Below are positions 6,450-6,849 of a stretch of 6,849 nt of DNA, one piece after another. Source of the DNA: Lachnospiraceae bacterium (GTDB lineage: Bacteria > Bacillota > Clostridia > Lachnospirales > Anaerotignaceae); contig JAQVIB010000112.1 in the NCBI GenBank assembly GCA_028695945.1, forward strand, positions 1 through 6,849. The letters run 5' to 3'. Made by a program: the position numbers and the translations under genes. Each line of letters begins with the position of its first letter. Within the stretch, counting starts at the first letter, position 1. The notes beneath the pieces were generated by a model. That model was not told the origin of the DNA and did no database searches. It saw nothing but the letters and a program-made list of their open reading frames with translations.

Positions 6450-6484
6450 GAAAAATTAAACACACCACTGAATTTGATGTGTGT
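6450..6484 (-). terminator. Terminator-like hairpin in the operon leader
   Basis: On the minus strand ACACAC (6479-6484) pairs with GTGTGT (6460-6465) across a 13-base loop, followed by TTAATTTTTC. It lies about 160 bases before the dehydrogenase start, between two candidate promoters. It could end a short RNA or the upstream transcription unit, or act as an attenuator. Confidence 0.45.
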
Positions 6485-6592
6485 ACTTCTACCTAAGAAC
6501 AGTCTGTGCATTATGTCATTTGCTAACGGTATCAGTATCTTCAAGAGTTCCCATAATCTTTAGGTTCCTCCACCGACAACATTAATCCATAG
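6450..6592 (-). ncRNA. Candidate structured small RNA or attenuated leader (unrecognised)
   Basis: A promoter (6625 to about 6597) lies upstream and a terminator-like hairpin lies at the end, giving a possible RNA of about 140 bases. Within it, minus-strand ACCTAA (6560-6565) pairs with TTAGGT (6491-6496), and just inside, ATTATG (6552-6557) pairs with CATAAT (6510-6515). This leaves a 36-base apical loop and a 13-base bulge on the 3' side. No convincing ORF lies in it. It did not match any riboswitch or sRNA class I could recall (T-box, SAM, TPP, purine, glycine, 6S, SRP). The boundaries are inferred. Confidence 0.3.
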
Positions 6593-6596
6593 TCAT

Positions 6597-6625
6597 ACTT
6601 TATAGCCTTGACACAATTTTGTCAA
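6597..6625 (-). promoter_or_regulatory. Distal promoter within a perfect dyad
   Basis: On the minus strand a perfect TTGACA (6620-6625) is followed by TATAAA (6599-6604, 15-base spacer) or TAAAGT (6597-6602, 17-base spacer). The -35 box is one arm of an 18-bp perfect dyad, TTGACA-N6-TGTCAA (6608-6625), so a bound protein there would block RNA polymerase. It could drive the leader RNA or the whole operon. Confidence 0.5.
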
Positions 6626-6651
6626 TACATATTTCTGGCTTTTCCTCCTTT

Positions 6652-6668
6652 TTGTTAAGTTTTCACAA
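6652..6668. promoter_or_regulatory. Rex-like half-site pair (spacing one base short)
   Basis: The minus strand reads TTGTGAA-AAC-TTAACAA. Each half matches the Rex consensus half-site (TTGTGAA in bacilli, TTAACAA in clostridia), but the spacer is three bases where the consensus has four. It lies upstream of the distal promoter. Rex control of butyrate genes is known in clostridia; its relevance here is inference. Confidence 0.3.
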
Positions 6669-6710
6669 AGTTGTAAGACCGTCAAAAACGCAAAACCAAT
6701 ATGTGGTAAT

Positions 6711-6848
6711 TTATTCCGTTTTTTCAACTAGATATGTATTAACAGCTTCCAAATAATTCAATAACCCGCCACGTTTTGTAACTATTTCATACTTATCCTC
6801 AAATGCATTAATAGGAATAGACTTTCTTCCTCCATTTTGTGCCTCCTG
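6711..6848 (-). CDS. C-terminal fragment of an unrecognised protein (5' end outside window)
   Basis: An open frame enters from the right edge and ends at the TAA at 6711, giving 45 residues. The composition is protein-like and charged, with INAFEDKYEIVTKRGG followed by the likely helix LLNYLEAVNTYLVEK. I do not recognise the family. It points the same way as the bcd operon and stops about 86 bases before the distal promoter. Past the stop is only a weak hairpin (ACCA/TGGT with T-rich sequence). A competing reading is a 17-codon ORF at 6782-6835 with a good ribosome site. The fragment is short enough to be open by chance, so confidence is moderate. Confidence 0.5.
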   Translation of the reverse strand, partial: QEAQNGGRKSIPINAFEDKYEIVTKRGGLLNYLEAVNTYLVEKTE

Positions 6849-6849
6849 C

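Noticed and set aside
6519..6557. Minus-strand 12-codon ORF (MGTLEDTDTVSK) after a GGAGG in the leader
   Set aside because: The GGAGG lies 12 bases from the ATG, which is too far, and the peptide has no run of regulatory codons typical of leader-peptide attenuation.
6372..6563. Plus-strand ORF of 63 codons in the operon leader
   Set aside because: It starts with GTG without a ribosome site and runs antisense to the terminator hairpin and inverted repeats. Nothing in it is protein-like.
6450..6592. T-box, SAM, TPP, purine or 6S RNA identity for the leader element
   Set aside because: None of the conserved core sequences of these classes that I know are present. Only generic pairing is seen, so it stays unclassified.

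Overview
The window looks like a piece of an anaerobic, AT-rich Gram-positive chromosome, most likely a Clostridia-type Bacillota. The evidence is strong AGGAGG-like ribosome binding sites in front of every complete gene, sigma-A-type promoter boxes, an acyl-CoA dehydrogenase with a clostridial-type EtfB and EtfA, and a Firmicutes-style cell-wall amidase. All supported genes lie on the minus strand, so transcription runs from high to low coordinates. I found no convincing plus-strand gene, insertion sequence or CRISPR array.

In order of transcription: (1) 6711-6848 holds the open C-terminal end of an unrecognised protein entering from outside the window. (2) 6293-6710 is a long non-coding stretch rich in regulatory-looking structure. 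It has a TTGACA promoter inside a perfect dyad, a Rex-like half-site pair, a cre-like box, a fold closed by a terminator-like hairpin (a possible small RNA or attenuated leader), a second candidate promoter, and a palindrome plus GAAA-capped hairpin just before the next gene. (3) 6292-3204 is a tight three-gene operon: a butyryl-CoA-dehydrogenase-type acyl-CoA dehydrogenase, etfB and etfA. It ends in a strong terminator followed by a second hairpin. (4) 2887-1298 is a secreted, multidomain N-acetylmuramoyl-L-alanine amidase with its own likely promoter. (5) 1124-1052 is tRNA-Phe(GAA) with a near-consensus promoter and a strong terminator. (6) From 975 to the left edge is the first 325 residues of a MATE-family efflux transporter.

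The central operon forms one metabolic unit. The dehydrogenase reduces a short-chain enoyl-CoA (probably crotonyl-CoA), and EtfAB delivers electrons from NADH, probably by flavin-based electron bifurcation that also reduces ferredoxin. The operon stands alone here: no thiolase, crotonase or hydroxybutyryl-CoA dehydrogenase gene is adjacent. The amidase (wall remodelling), tRNA and MATE pump are separate transcription units with no evident link to it.

I see no clearly new biological system. The parts most worth a second look are the leader upstream of the dehydrogenase operon, the hairpin wedged between tRNA-Phe and the MATE start codon, and a few unusual residues in otherwise standard enzymes.
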